Assembly: GCF_000711235.1 (NCBI RefSeq)
Contig: NZ_JOMI01000005.1
Coordinates: 124,001-188,000, forward strand
Reading direction: 5' to 3'
DNA length: 64,000 nucleotides
DNA from: Prevotella sp. 10(H)
Lineage (GTDB): Bacteria > Bacteroidota > Bacteroidia > Bacteroidales > Dysgonomonadaceae
A program made the position numbers and the translations under genes. Below, piece after piece: positions 8,103-18,321 of the stretch. How positions within the stretch are numbered: the stretch's first letter is position 1; the number at the start of each line of letters is the position of its first letter. The notes beneath the pieces are model-generated. The model worked only from the letters and a program-made list of their open reading frames with translations. It was not told where the DNA came from and did not search any database.

Positions 8103-9719
8103 TTACCATTTTGTTTTACCATTCCAATATGGGGTTTGAGATACCTGCTTATTTGAAGTCAGGATATAGCTGGATACCGGCCAATAATAACCTTGCTGAT
8201 CATATCTGGCTTTCTCCATTACTTGCTGGTTAGGGAAATAATTATTCCTCACCATATCGAAGAAAAGGTGTCCTTCTCCAAACAGTTCGCATATACGTTG
8301 CTGCAAGACTTCTTTCAATAAATCGCTTCCTGAATATGCTCCAAGGCCCGCTCTGCTTCTAATCTCATTCACTATAGGCAATGCTTTTCCCTGCTGATTT
8401 ATTTTGCAATAAGCTTCGGCCAAAAGCAAACTTACATCTGTATATCTGAATACAGGGATATTAGCTTCGGCAAAATAAGCAATGTACTCATTCCATGCGC
8501 GCATAGGATCAACTGTAACCATATTGTATTTTTGCATCCATGTTACAAGATTCCTGTCGGTAGAAGTCTGGCTCACATCACTAAACGGATCTTCGTATGG
8601 AGAGTCCCATACTTTGAAGAACAGGTTAGCCCTTACATCACCTTTACCTGTATTTATATCATATTCGGGATACATCAGTGATTTCTGAGACTTAGGTATA
8701 AAATTGATATAAGATGCCCTATCTTTAGTTTCATCATTATCTAATGGAACCAGTTTACATGTAAATGATTCTACACCGCTTCTGTCCACACGGTAAGATT
8801 CATTCTGGTCGTAAGATATGTTGAGTTCGAAAACGGCTTCGGTCGAACCTCCTTTATAGAGTTTTTCAATAGCGTCTTCTCTCGTATAGTCTACATAGCT
8901 GTAATTACCGTTCGTGCGCAAAGATTCCAGCGCAGTAATAGCAGCTGTAAGGTATTGGTCTTTGTCTGCCAGACCGTCACGTTGAGCAAGGAAATGCATC
9001 CACATATTAGCATGTCCGGCAAGAGCTTCGGCAGAAGCCTTATTGGCTCTTATTCCCCAGCCTTCATCACCCGGTGAAGAGTATTTCAATTTGCTTACTG
9101 CATTGTTGACATCCGAAAGTACATTTCCTGCAATCTCGATATCTTTGGTTCTGGCTCTCATTATAGGTGTGAGATCACCATCGATAACCTGAGTAGAAGA
9201 TTCGATCGCTTCGCTTATATATGGTGCATTGCCCCATATTCTTAGTATATTGAAATATACTAACGCCCGTAAAAAATAGGCCTCGCCCAGCAATTTGTCT
9301 TTGCCTCCTTCGCTGAATTTATCTTCCGGTATTTCGTCTATTTTTGCTATCACAAGGTTTGCCTGAGCAATAACTTTATAAAAATTAGACCAGTCGGCAT
9401 AATCTTCAAGGCCGCCCCATGATTTTTGATCGCTGGATACAGAAGAAAAATCTCCCGGTCTGTATAGTGCATCAGGGGAACCGCCGTTCCATCCTTTTTT
9501 CAGGAATCCGGTTGTAGCATCCCCACGTTGATACCAGTTTTTAGAATCTATCATCAATGCGCGATAAAGGGCATATGTTCCCAAAAGTCCGATTTCGGCA
9601 TCGCTTTGCTTTTTCCAGAACACTTCATTATAAACCAGATTTATTTGTTCCGGTTCCAGAAAGTCGTCGCATCCGTGTAAGAATGGAAGACATAATAATA
9701 TGATTAGTATCTTTTTCAT
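8103..9719 (-). CDS. SusD/RagB-family surface glycan-binding lipoprotein
   Basis: A 538-residue SusD-like protein with lipobox Cys17 ('FLHGCDDFLEP'). It has the family's N-terminal segment with 'VFWKKQSDAEIGLLGTYALYR' and the TPR-like helical core including 'LLGEAYFLRALVYFNILRIWG'. The C-terminal 'RYTDVSLLLAEAYCKI' and 'VNEIRSRAG' are classic SusD_RagB signatures. It acts as the lid of the SusC transporter on the cell surface and captures oligosaccharide. It is encoded 17 nt after the SusC gene in the same operon. The ligand cannot be read from sequence; the neighbouring DUF1680 enzymes suggest an arabinose-containing plant glycan. Confidence 0.95.
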   Translation of the reverse strand: MKKILIILLCLPFLHGCDDFLEPEQINLVYNEVFWKKQSDAEIGLLGTYALYRALMIDSKNWYQRGDATTGFLKKGWNGGSPDALYRPGDFSSVSSDQKSWGGLEDYADWSNFYKVIAQANLVIAKIDEIPEDKFSEGGKDKLLGEAYFLRALVYFNILRIWGNAPYISEAIESSTQVIDGDLTPIMRARTKDIEIAGNVLSDVNNAVSKLKYSSPGDEGWGIRANKASAEALAGHANMWMHFLAQRDGLADKDQYLTAAITALESLRTNGNYSYVDYTREDAIEKLYKGGSTEAVFELNISYDQNESYRVDRSGVESFTCKLVPLDNDETKDRASYINFIPKSQKSLMYPEYDINTGKGDVRANLFFKVWDSPYEDPFSDVSQTSTDRNLVTWMQKYNMVTVDPMRAWNEYIAYFAEANIPVFRYTDVSLLLAEAYCKINQQGKALPIVNEIRSRAGLGAYSGSDLLKEVLQQRICELFGEGHLFFDMVRNNYFPNQQVMEKARYDQQGYYWPVSSYILTSNKQVSQTPYWNGKTKW

Positions 9720-9736
9720 CAGAATATGATTTATTA

Positions 9737-12700
9737 TTAGTATTGAAATTGAATACCGAAAAGAAAAGTAGAAGAAAGAGGATATCCCGATCCGTTGTAA
9801 TATCCGAGTTTTGAAACCTGACGAGGATCAAAAACTCCCGACTCTTTCCACATACATACATTCCGTGCAGTTCCATATACGTTTACACCCCGAAGGCCTA
9901 TTTTCGATACGTATTTATCAGGCAGATTGTATGACAATGTAATATTATCCAGACTCCAGTAATCTCCTTTTTCGATAAACATGGATGATCTGCGGAAAGC
10001 CCTCACCGATCCTCCGTCGGAATATCCGAGATAAATCATCGGATAGTAAGAACCATCTCCCGGTCTTTCCCAGAACTTTTTGCTGTCGAATTTATATAGA
10101 GCAGAGTTAAAGAACTGATCGATATTGTCGAATTTGGTCAATTGTTCCTGTAAAGTTGTATTGAAAATATGATGACCGAAAGCAAAAGAAGATTGTACAC
10201 GAAGCGATAAATTCTTAAAACGGATAGTCGTATGTAATCCACCCATCACTTTTGGTTCCGGAGATTTATCGTCTATAATCTTCTTGTCATTCCCATAATC
10301 ACCGGCATCTATCATATAATCACCATTCACGTCTGTAAATAATGGCATACCTGGGAATATACGGCCCTGAAGACCTAATGCCAGTCCTGCATCACCCCAG
10401 AGATACTTCATTGCTTCACCCGTCATGGGATTTACCGGAAGGTCATCGAACGAATCTAAAGTTCCTGCATATTCATATGTATAATACTGGAATGCCGGGC
10501 GACCAACCACGAAAGCATAGTCACCACTTATATAATCGCGGCCTCCATTTCCAAGTTTAGCAACTTTAGATTTATTCTTCGCTAGATTCAACGTCCATTC
10601 CCACTGGAAGTCACTCTGACGTGGGAAGAGATAGCCCGTAATACCTAGCTCAAAGCCATTGTTGACCATGTCTACAAGATTTGAACGTAGGGAATTATAA
10701 CCTACATATGGTGCGAGATTAGATGTGTACACCAAACCCGCCAGATACTTGGAATATATGTCTCCTGTTATAAATAATCTTCTATTGAATAATTCCAAAT
10801 CGATACCATAGTTCAGTTCTTTCGACTTATTCCATGACAGGTCTTTATTGGCAACCCTATCGAAATTACTTACAAGAAGGGATTTTCCCCCGTACGTTTT
10901 CACATCCATTTTATTCTTATAGAAATCGTACATTCCGGCTCCTATATTGCTTATAGGCTCAAGCGAATTGTATTGCAATAACGGGTCTCCATCAACCGAT
11001 CCGGATTTACCCCATGAAAAACGCAGCTTACCAAAGTCGAGCCAACTGGAAAGCCCCTCCATCCATGGTTCTTTGGAGAATGCCCAGTGTACTTTTACAG
11101 AAGGGAAAGTGGCCCATTTATTATTGGCTCCAAAACGGGATGAAGCATCGCGACGGACTACACCTTCCACTTTATATCTGTTTTCTTTGTAGCCGTACGA
11201 AAGCATTCCGAAATAGGATAGCATATTAGTAGTTACCTTATTCGAGAAGCCTTTTGTATTCTCGCTCTTATAACCCTGTATCACTTTCATGTAATCGGAT
11301 GGACCGTCGAAAACTTCCGTCCATGTACGTTGCTGTGTATTCGTATTGATCTCAGCTGCTAATAATCCTACAATTGAATGGTCTTCGCCGAAATCCTTAT
11401 AGTAATTCAATACTGTATTTGCCAATACAGTAGACATCGTAGATGATTCGGAGTTGGCAAAGCTCTTGTTGTCCGATCTCGCTGTAGATGGTATAAAATA
11501 GTCGTTATTAGTAAAAAGCAAAGACAAGGAAGCCTGACTGTTCAATGACAGGTTTTCGGAGAAATTTATCCGCAAAGCGTCACTGATAGTCAAGTCATGC
11601 GTCTTATCTTTATTATATATCTCACCAAGCTCACCCGACATTCTGTCCAATTCTTCAGTTGTACGGGAGAATAAAGAAGACGGTAGATTAGTCGGACTGG
11701 ATGGCATCGCTTTCAGGAAATTCTTCTCTGAATTGCTGAGACTTTCTTTCAATCCGCCCTTTCTGTCCAGATAGCTGTAACGCATCTGGAATTCGTTATG
11801 AAAATACTTATTGATATCATTAATCAAGCTTGCATTAATGGATGTACGCGAGAAACCATAACCAACCAATACCCCATCTTCTTTATAATGTCCTATACCT
11901 ACACGGTAAGAGTTACTTTCTCCACCACCGTCTATGCTGACATCGTAGTTCTGAGTGAAACCACTCCGATAAAACATATCCTGAAAGTCGTAAGCATTGT
12001 TGAATGCAGGATTGTACTTATCCGTAAGTACCGATGGTAATGCATATCCCATTATTTCATATCCATTTCGCACATCGACCCATGCCTGCTCTCCAAACAG
12101 GTTTGTCAATGTCCTCTTGAAATAATTAAGCTTCTCCTGTCTCTCGGCCTCACCTATATATACTTCCATTTTTTCAGGTGTTGTTATAACCCCCAGTGTT
12201 ACGCTGGCATTTACACGGGCTTTCCCGCTGGTCCCTTTTTTTGTAGTCACAATGATTACACCATTGGCACCGCGAGAACCGTAAATAGCTGTAGCTGCTG
12301 CATCTTTCAGGATATCTATAGACTGGATATCATTAGGGTTAAGGCTGGATAGATAATCGTTCATTGTAGCTCCAAATCCGGCTACATCCTGTAAAGACAT
12401 AGGCACTCCGTCGACTATATACAACGGATTACTCAATCCTCCCAATCCGTCGCTGGAAGAAAGTGAAGTATTACCACGGATAACCAATCCGCCGCCTGCA
12501 CCACCCGGAATACCGCTACGTATTACCGTTTGCAGTCCGGGAGCTTGTCCGGCAAGCAAAGTACTGAGCGATGCTGTCGGATTCTGTTCGATAGATTTCA
12601 TGTCGATCTTGGCAACAGATGCCGATACATCGCGTCTCCTCTGGGTAGTATAACCCATTACGACTACTTCGTCGAGCGTATTATTGTCTACCATTGTGAC

Positions 12701-13060
12701 AAGAATTTCTTTCCGGTTGTTAATCGCAATCTCCTGTTTTACAAATCCTACATATGAAAAAATCAATGTAGCATCAGCAGGGGCTGTAATTTCATACTGA
12801 CCGTCTGCATCGGTTGTAGTTGCAGTATTTGTTCCTTTAATTTGAACAACCACTCCAACTAACGGATCTCCATTTGAATCTTTTACATGACCTGTCACCT
12901 TAGAGGTTTGTTGTACAATACCTAGTTCGGCAGGTAGATTCTCGGCAAACATAGAGGTATATGAGGATATGGTGAACAGTGCTAAAAAGATGCACGTTCT
13001 CCTTATCATTACCCAAATACCCGATTGCCCTAAACTTAGTGTTAGTTTCTTTTTCATCAT
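9737..13060 (-). CDS. SusC-family TonB-dependent outer-membrane transporter
   Basis: I place the start at the ATG pair 13060/13057 (MMKKKLTLSL), ahead of the signal region; an in-frame ATG at 13117 would add an implausible 19-residue leader. The mature protein begins with a carboxypeptidase-regulatory-like domain ('VTGHVKDSNGDPLVGVVVQIKGT'), then the SusC linker ('LDEVVVMGYTTQRRRD'), a plug domain ('GVPMSLQDVAG', 'LKDAAATAIYGSRGANGVIIVTTKKG') and a long beta-barrel ending in aromatic 'FGIQFQY'. It imports oligosaccharides across the outer membrane with TonB energy. It heads the operon with SusD, fasciclin and a lipoprotein. A promoter-like element and an inverted repeat lie about 130-170 nt upstream. 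No SusR, hybrid two-component or anti-sigma gene is adjacent. Confidence 0.95.
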   Translation of the reverse strand: MMKKKLTLSLGQSGIWVMIRRTCIFLALFTISSYTSMFAENLPAELGIVQQTSKVTGHVKDSNGDPLVGVVVQIKGTNTATTTDADGQYEITAPADATLIFSYVGFVKQEIAINNRKEILVTMVDNNTLDEVVVMGYTTQRRRDVSASVAKIDMKSIEQNPTASLSTLLAGQAPGLQTVIRSGIPGGAGGGLVIRGNTSLSSSDGLGGLSNPLYIVDGVPMSLQDVAGFGATMNDYLSSLNPNDIQSIDILKDAAATAIYGSRGANGVIIVTTKKGTSGKARVNASVTLGVITTPEKMEVYIGEAERQEKLNYFKRTLTNLFGEQAWVDVRNGYEIMGYALPSVLTDKYNPAFNNAYDFQDMFYRSGFTQNYDVSIDGGGESNSYRVGIGHYKEDGVLVGYGFSRTSINASLINDINKYFHNEFQMRYSYLDRKGGLKESLSNSEKNFLKAMPSSPTNLPSSLFSRTTEELDRMSGELGEIYNKDKTHDLTISDALRINFSENLSLNSQASLSLLFTNNDYFIPSTARSDNKSFANSESSTMSTVLANTVLNYYKDFGEDHSIVGLLAAEINTNTQQRTWTEVFDGPSDYMKVIQGYKSENTKGFSNKVTTNMLSYFGMLSYGYKENRYKVEGVVRRDASSRFGANNKWATFPSVKVHWAFSKEPWMEGLSSWLDFGKLRFSWGKSGSVDGDPLLQYNSLEPISNIGAGMYDFYKNKMDVKTYGGKSLLVSNFDRVANKDLSWNKSKELNYGIDLELFNRRLFITGDIYSKYLAGLVYTSNLAPYVGYNSLRSNLVDMVNNGFELGITGYLFPRQSDFQWEWTLNLAKNKSKVAKLGNGGRDYISGDYAFVVGRPAFQYYTYEYAGTLDSFDDLPVNPMTGEAMKYLWGDAGLALGLQGRIFPGMPLFTDVNGDYMIDAGDYGNDKKIIDDKSPEPKVMGGLHTTIRFKNLSLRVQSSFAFGHHIFNTTLQEQLTKFDNIDQFFNSALYKFDSKKFWERPGDGSYYPMIYLGYSDGGSVRAFRRSSMFIEKGDYWSLDNITLSYNLPDKYVSKIGLRGVNVYGTARNVCMWKESGVFDPRQVSKLGYYNGSGYPLSSTFLFGIQFQY

Positions 13061-13192
13061 AGTAATGAAATTTGAGGTTAAATCGTGTTTTTCTGTGAAT
13101 AAAATAGTGAAACTCAAATATTGGGAAGTTGCACTTAGCTTCTTTTAATCAATTTCAAAAATAGATATCATCCGGGAAAGCTTACTAGTATT

Positions 13193-13230
13193 TTTGTATC
13201 ATAAAAAAACAAAATTATATCAGATACAAA
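13193..13230 (-). promoter_or_regulatory. SusC promoter region: -7-like element inside an inverted repeat
   Basis: TTTGTATC (13193-13200) and GATACAAA (13223-13230) are perfect 8-bp inverted arms 22 nt apart. Between them, on the minus strand, TAATTTTG (13217 down to 13210) fits the Bacteroidota -7 consensus TAnnTTTG; no -33 element is at the usual spacing. The distance to the SusC start is about 145 nt. The arms could bind a regulator at the promoter. The 393-nt stretch 13061-13453 holds no gene beyond this element and the terminator at 13393. Confidence 0.45.
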
Positions 13231-13392
13231 GTTTTGTGCTGTAATATTGTCTCACTTATTCTATTTAAGGCTTGCTAGATATTTAATCGTTATGAATACC
13301 AAAATACCTAATATAATTTAAATTCCAAGCTTCTCTGACTTAATTAACATAGATAATAGAAAAACCAAAAGACCAACAGACTCTTTATCACT

Positions 13393-13426
13393 AAAAAAAC
13401 AGATCTGCCAAATTACAGACCTGTTT
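13393..13426 (-). terminator. Terminator of the ftsH-hdeD-type operon
   Basis: AAACAGATCTG (13397-13407) and CAGACCTGTTT (13416-13426) pair over eleven positions with one mismatch around an eight-base loop. Read on the minus strand it is followed by a run of seven T. It lies 27 nt beyond the stop of the HdeD-like gene. Confidence 0.75.
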
Positions 13427-13453
13427 CAAATAAGAGTAATTCCTTATATCAAT

Positions 13454-14026
13454 CTAATCCTTCTTAATAATATCATTTATCGATTTCAGCCTGAAAGCAT
13501 ATACTATCCTGAAAATACCGTATGTAAGGAAAGCAAGCGATACAAGCATAACAACAAAGATACCATTGAATATCAGGCTAAGCATATAGAAAATAGAAAA
13601 CAGTATCCCTAAAATAGATAAAGCCAATAGCCATCCCCAGTTTTTCACCCCGTATTGCTGAAGTTCACAAGCAAATCCTAACGTAAGGATAGAACGGAAC
13701 AGTATCCAGAAACCGATGAAATATACCAGCATTGTAGTTACTAAAGGCATCGGTAAAGAGATAAGTAATACACCTAATATAATGTCTATAATGCCTCCGG
13801 CCAATGGCCACCCCCAGTTACTCGAGGTCTTTCTGTTAGCAACAGCGTATATGATATCGATAATACCACTGATAAAGAAAGCAGCTATAAAGAAAACTGT
13901 GAGAGCAACGAGTGTTGTATCAGGTGTAACGAGCGACCATATACCCATAATAAGAGCAAATATCCCAATCAGTAATGACAGCCACCAGTATTTTGGCTTT
14001 TCTGTGTAAAAAAATCTTGTACTCAT
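13454..14026 (-). CDS. HdeD-family (DUF308) membrane protein
   Basis: A 190-residue integral membrane protein with about six hydrophobic segments, paired as three repeats of roughly 50-60 residues, which is the DUF308/HdeD layout. The repeat openings show the family's 'W.l.l..GI..ii.Gi' pattern: 'YWWLSLLIGIFALIMGIWSLV', 'NWGWPLAGGIIDIILGVLLI' and 'NWGWLLALSILGILFSIFYML'. HdeD proteins sit in the inner membrane and are linked to acid or general stress resistance, but their molecular action is unknown. It is 28 nt downstream of ftsH on the same strand, so the two are probably co-transcribed, and a terminator follows. Confidence 0.85.
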   Translation of the reverse strand: MSTRFFYTEKPKYWWLSLLIGIFALIMGIWSLVTPDTTLVALTVFFIAAFFISGIIDIIYAVANRKTSSNWGWPLAGGIIDIILGVLLISLPMPLVTTMLVYFIGFWILFRSILTLGFACELQQYGVKNWGWLLALSILGILFSIFYMLSLIFNGIFVVMLVSLAFLTYGIFRIVYAFRLKSINDIIKKD

Positions 14027-14054
14027 AACATTTCAATTTAATATTTATAATCGG

Positions 14055-15920
14055 TTAATTGTTTAGTATTCCCATAAACTCCTCTCCGGTTATAGTTTCC
14101 TTTTTGAGGAGATAATCGGTCAGTTCGTGCATTTTATCTATATTATCCCTGATAATCTGTAAAGCTTTTTCATGCCCGTCTTTTATCATCTTCAGTACTT
14201 CGCGGTCTATGCTGGCAGATGTTTCGGCAGAGCAGGCAAGCGTACTGTCGCCACCCAGATATGCATTGTTTACAGTTTCCAGAGCCATCATATCGAATTC
14301 TTCGCTCATTCCGTAGCGGGTTATCATAGCCCTAGCCAGTTTTGTAGCCTGCTCAATATCATTGGATGCACCTGTAGTAACCGTATTACAGATTATCTCT
14401 TCGGCTGCACGTCCACCTGTAAGAGTAGCTATTCGATTTAGAAGTTCGTCGCGACTCATCAAATTCTGTTCTCCTGCATCTACCTGCATGGTATATCCTA
14501 ATGCTCCTGATGTACGGGGGATAATGGTAATTTTATGTACAGGTGCGGAATTCTTCTGCTTAGCAGCAACCATAGCATGCCCGATCTCGTGATAAGCAAT
14601 TATCTTCTTTTCTTCATCCGATATAACCTTGCCTTTTTTCTGTGCTCCGGCAATAACCACTTCCACACTTTCTTCGAGATCGACAGTTGTAACATATTCT
14701 TTTCCTAATCTTACCGCTCTCAAAGCCGCTTCGTTAACGATATTGGCCAGTTCGGCACCGGAAGTTCCGGCTGTAGCCCGGGCAACAAGATCGAGATCAA
14801 TATTCTGATGCTTAACTTTTTGCAGATGTACATTCAGAATAGCTTTCCTGCCCTCAAGATCGGGTAATTCCATTTGAATGCGCCTGTCGAAACGTCCGGG
14901 GCGCATAAGTGCATTGTCCAGGCTCTCGGGACGATTGGTAGCTGCAAGTATTACAACTCCTGTTTTACCGTCGAAACCATCCATTTCAGTTAATAACTGA
15001 TTGAGAGTCTGCTCTCTTTCATCATTACCGCCGAACCTGCTGTCACGTTTCTTACCTATAGCATCTATTTCATCTATAAAGATGATACACGGTGCTTTCT
15101 CCTTTGCCTGCTTAAACAGGTCGCGAACTTTGGCTGCCCCTACTCCTACAAACATCTGCACAAACTCGGAGCCTGACATGGCAAAAAACGGAACTTTTGC
15201 CTCTCCTGCGACAGCACGAGCAATCAATGTCTTACCTGTACCCGGAGGACCTACCAGCAATGCTCCTTTAGGCAGGCTTGCTCCTATCGATGCATATTTC
15301 TGAGGATTGTGCAGGAAGTCAACTATTTCTGCTAAAGCTTCTTTTGCTTCGTCTTGTCCGGCAACATCGGCAAAAGTTGTTTTGACTTCCGATTCGGCAT
15401 ATATCTTAGCATTGCTCTTTCCGAACGACATCACATTATCGCCTCCACCCATGCGCTCCTGAATCATTTTCGAACCGGAACGGAATATCCAGAAAAAGAT
15501 AACACCGGGTAATACCCAAAACAACAGGAAGCTGATAAAAGGAGAACTTTGCTGAGGAATAGTCTGCGTAAATTCTATCTTACCGTTTTCGTTCGGACTA
15601 CGTGCTGCGAGTAATCTGTTAACTAAATCGGGATCGTCGACTGCTCCTGTCTGATAAGTCTTTTCTTCTTTATTTTCATCTAATGCGGAATAGTAGATTT
15701 TTCCTTCATCTATTTTTACCTGTTTTACATCTCCATTATCTATTTTCTTAACGAAAGTACCATAATCCGTATTGATAATTTTCTTATTAGATATATGAGG
15801 AACAACCAAGGCATTGAGTAGCATAAGGACTACCAGTACTATAAAAAAATTATAATAGGGTATGGATGAGACATTCTGTGCCGAATCTTTTTTCGGACTT
15901 TCTTTTTCTTTCTTTTCCAT
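14055..15920 (-). CDS. ftsH: ATP-dependent zinc metalloprotease FtsH
   Basis: A 621-residue membrane-anchored AAA+ protease. It has TM1 at about residues 23-41, a periplasmic domain, TM2 at about 128-147, and an AAA+ module with Walker A GPPGTGKT at 224-231, Walker B 'FIIFIDEID' near 281-286 and the second region of homology ending in 'RPGRFDRRI'. The M41 protease domain has the zinc motif HEIGH at 444-448. FtsH degrades misfolded membrane proteins and short-lived regulators. The N-terminal tail is Lys/Glu rich, and the C-terminus stops soon after the protease domain. It is probably co-transcribed with the HdeD-like gene and may be an accessory copy, since Bacteroidota can carry more than one; the window cannot show that. 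Confidence 0.95.
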   Translation of the reverse strand: MEKKEKESPKKDSAQNVSSIPYYNFFIVLVVLMLLNALVVPHISNKKIINTDYGTFVKKIDNGDVKQVKIDEGKIYYSALDENKEEKTYQTGAVDDPDLVNRLLAARSPNENGKIEFTQTIPQQSSPFISFLLFWVLPGVIFFWIFRSGSKMIQERMGGGDNVMSFGKSNAKIYAESEVKTTFADVAGQDEAKEALAEIVDFLHNPQKYASIGASLPKGALLVGPPGTGKTLIARAVAGEAKVPFFAMSGSEFVQMFVGVGAAKVRDLFKQAKEKAPCIIFIDEIDAIGKKRDSRFGGNDEREQTLNQLLTEMDGFDGKTGVVILAATNRPESLDNALMRPGRFDRRIQMELPDLEGRKAILNVHLQKVKHQNIDLDLVARATAGTSGAELANIVNEAALRAVRLGKEYVTTVDLEESVEVVIAGAQKKGKVISDEEKKIIAYHEIGHAMVAAKQKNSAPVHKITIIPRTSGALGYTMQVDAGEQNLMSRDELLNRIATLTGGRAAEEIICNTVTTGASNDIEQATKLARAMITRYGMSEEFDMMALETVNNAYLGGDSTLACSAETSASIDREVLKMIKDGHEKALQIIRDNIDKMHELTDYLLKKETITGEEFMGILNN

Positions 15921-16084
15921 ATAAAATATATTTTGAGTTTATTATTTCGTTAATACAAAAGTCCTGTTTTATAATTGTTTAGATGTAACTGAATTAAAGA
16001 TAAAAATGTCCTTAATAACGGATTATTAAGAAAAAGTCGTATAATTGCATAATTGTTACTTCATTAACTGTCAAAACACGATTT

Positions 16085-16957
16085 ATGGAAGAAAAGCATA
16101 TAAAAATAACCTTAGATAAAGTGGATAAAAATGCAGGTGACGCCCTTTTAAAGAATTACATAATCTCGGACAGTAGCAAAATACCCGAATACATAAACAT
16201 GGATGAGACATTCATCTTTGACGGTTTGATCTTAGGGGTTTGTATTAAAGGGAATGGTCATTTGAAGGTAAATCATCATCAGTATGAAATAAAAGAGGAT
16301 ACAATTACTTGTTTATTCCCCAACAATATAAGTAAGATGATTCAAGCTTCCGAAGACTTTCTGGTAGAACTCATGTTTTTCTCACAGGACTATATCAGTT
16401 CTCTTCCCCTGCGTATGGATAAAGATATCTTTCTTAGGATGAATGAAAATCCTGTAATAGAATTAAAGAAGGAAGTAATATATAATATCCTTGAACTGCA
16501 TGCTATCATTATTAAGCAATATAATGAGAACTTGACTTTTAAGGAAGAAATCATCAAAGCCTTAATATATGCGCTGATGCTGGAGATAGCATCTTATTAT
16601 AAAACTGAAAATGATAGCGATGTATTAAAAAAATCGTCCCGTGAAGATGAGTTGACAAAAAGATTTTTCGTATTGCTTATAGATAATTTCAGAACAGAGA
16701 AAAAATTATCATTCTATGCCGATAAGCTTTGCCTTACTGCCAACTATTTGTCTTCCATTATAAAAAAGGTTACGGGCAATTCTTTTCAGGAATGGATACA
16801 GATCATACTTATAACCGAGATAAAAAATCTATTGAAAACAACAGATTTATCCATTCTCCAAATTTCCGAAGACCTGAATTTTGCCAATCCCTCTTTCTTC
16901 GGACGTTTTTTTAAGCAATATACTGGAATGACTCCATTGAAATACAGGAATTCTTAA
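16085..16957 (+). CDS. AraC-family transcriptional regulator
   Basis: A 290-residue regulator. The N-terminal about 180 residues form a cupin-like sensing region ('LGVCIKGNGHLKVNHHQYEI', with 'DTITCLFPNN'), and the C-terminal about 100 residues are two helix-turn-helix motifs of the AraC/XylS type: 'KLSFYADKLCLTANYLSSIIKKVTG' and 'ILQISEDLNFANPSFFGRFFKQYTGMTPLKYR'. The second matches the AraC signature well. It is divergent from ftsH across 164 nt, so it might control ftsH-hdeD or a distant target. Its stop overlaps by four bases the stop of the convergent small gene at 16954. The ligand is unknown. Confidence 0.9.
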   Translation: MEEKHIKITLDKVDKNAGDALLKNYIISDSSKIPEYINMDETFIFDGLILGVCIKGNGHLKVNHHQYEIKEDTITCLFPNNISKMIQASEDFLVELMFFSQDYISSLPLRMDKDIFLRMNENPVIELKKEVIYNILELHAIIIKQYNENLTFKEEIIKALIYALMLEIASYYKTENDSDVLKKSSREDELTKRFFVLLIDNFRTEKKLSFYADKLCLTANYLSSIIKKVTGNSFQEWIQIILITEIKNLLKTTDLSILQISEDLNFANPSFFGRFFKQYTGMTPLKYRNS

Positions 16958-17259
16958 TCAATATCTATAAGAAGAGACGACAACAAAGGATTATCTTTCA
17001 TTTTATCAAGTGGCTCCACAGTCATTATGCCTGTCCGCTCAATAACATTACGGATATATTCTATAGGTTCGCGCATATAAACTTTTTCGACTCTTTTTGC
17101 CAATAGCCATGTTATCAGATAATTTATATTATATATCGATAAAAGTTGTTGCCCGACAGCCCTTACTAAGCTATCGTCGACATCAAATAACAAAACGGTC
17201 TTGATGCCGTCGTTTATTTCTCTATAATTTATATTATCTAAAAAAACAGCTATGCGCAT
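16954..17259 (-). CDS. Small conserved-looking protein, possible NifX/NifB-like fold
   Basis: About 101 residues from the ATG at 17259 (MRIAVFLDN); an ATG four codons upstream at 17271 is also possible. I do not recognise it with confidence. The layout of a short 'MRIAVFL' strand, a 'TVLLFDVDD' strand, then helix-strand alternation ending in 'MTVEPLDKMKDN' resembles the dinitrogenase FeMo-cofactor-binding (NifX/NifB C-terminal) fold, which many non-diazotrophs carry. No cysteine is present, so metal binding is not supported. It converges on and overlaps the AraC gene by four bases. Confidence 0.5.
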   Translation of the reverse strand: MRIAVFLDNINYREINDGIKTVLLFDVDDSLVRAVGQQLLSIYNINYLITWLLAKRVEKVYMREPIEYIRNVIERTGIMTVEPLDKMKDNPLLSSLLIDID

Positions 17260-17417
17260 ATTCACTACCATTTGTGCAAAGGAGCTAAAAAAAGCTATTA
17301 ATATTTATATCGAATTAACGAGAGAAATGTCCTATTTCAAGGATTAGCTTGATTATCCAATATATGGAAAACAATATAACCTAAACGACGTTATCTTAAT
17401 TATATAAAAGAATAATT

Positions 17418-18317
17418 ATGCTAAGAATAGGCGTTGGAGGCTATCCTCCTGCATACAATGAAACTTCATTCAGAAACAACAGGATGAGAATATTTGAATG
17501 GCTTCGCAGTCTCGACATCAATGCTTTTGAGGCAATGATGACATACGGGCCGCGGACTCCTGTTGCCACATGTCAGACAATGCGGCAGTTAGCTAAAGAA
17601 TATGATATAAAGTTATCGGTACATGCAGCCTATTATATCGTATTAACGTCTTCTGACAAAGAAAAAGTAGGGCGTTCGATTGAGATGCTTAAAAAGACTT
17701 TCGAAATGGCAGATATAATGGGCGCTGATGTCGTAGTGCTTCATCCCGGATCGCTTTATAAAAAAACTCCGGTGGAAATAGCAGAAATATTAGAGAATAA
17801 TGTCTCTGATTTCTTTAGTCAGACAGGAAAAACTAATATCGGATTGTTTCTTGAAACTGCTGGTAAAAGGGCCCAATTCGGATCGGTAGAGGAAATATTG
17901 TCTGTCACTCAAAGAATTGAAGGCGCATATCCCTGCATCGATTTCGGACATGTACATGCAAGATTAGGTGGAGGATTGGCTGATGATAATACTATAGATC
18001 AAATATTTACTATACTCGCCGACAATGGTGTATTTTCTGCGACCAACAGGGTACACTTCCATTACACACCCATACATTACGGAGCAAAAGGAGAAATACA
18101 GCACCGCAAGGTCGACGATATATACACCGAGACGGATGCTACCATTTCTTTAAATAGTGCTCAAACCGGAAATTTATACCTACCCAGATATAACCGTATC
18201 ATTGAAAATCTATCGAAATTGAACAATCCGGTTACAATAATTTCAGAAACTCATAATAGTCAGGAAAAAGGGGCAATGGCTATGAGAGCATATTATAAAC
18301 AATTAGGATTTAAATAG
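17418..18317 (+). CDS. Endonuclease IV-like AP endonuclease (TIM barrel)
   Basis: A 299-residue xylose-isomerase-like TIM barrel with the metal-ligand pattern of endonuclease IV (Nfo): His in 'LSVHAAYYI', His in 'VVLHPGS', Glu in 'LFLETAG', Asp and His in 'CIDFGHVHA', His in 'RVHFHYTP', and Glu in 'IISETHN'. Nfo uses three zinc ions to cleave DNA 5' to abasic sites. The carboxylate-His pair after 'GAKGEIQH' is slightly altered from Nfo's Asp-x-His, so a related sugar isomerase cannot be fully excluded. The strongest support is context: four bases downstream begins an alkyladenine glycosylase, whose product is an abasic site. The two make a coherent base-excision-repair operon. Confidence 0.8.
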   Translation: MLRIGVGGYPPAYNETSFRNNRMRIFEWLRSLDINAFEAMMTYGPRTPVATCQTMRQLAKEYDIKLSVHAAYYIVLTSSDKEKVGRSIEMLKKTFEMADIMGADVVVLHPGSLYKKTPVEIAEILENNVSDFFSQTGKTNIGLFLETAGKRAQFGSVEEILSVTQRIEGAYPCIDFGHVHARLGGGLADDNTIDQIFTILADNGVFSATNRVHFHYTPIHYGAKGEIQHRKVDDIYTETDATISLNSAQTGNLYLPRYNRIIENLSKLNNPVTIISETHNSQEKGAMAMRAYYKQLGFK

Positions 18318-18321
18318 TATA

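Noticed and set aside
13193-13230. Invertible promoter (phase-variation switch) upstream of SusC
   Set aside because: The inverted arms are only 8 bp and 22 nt apart, far smaller than known Bacteroidota invertible promoters, and no invertase gene is nearby.
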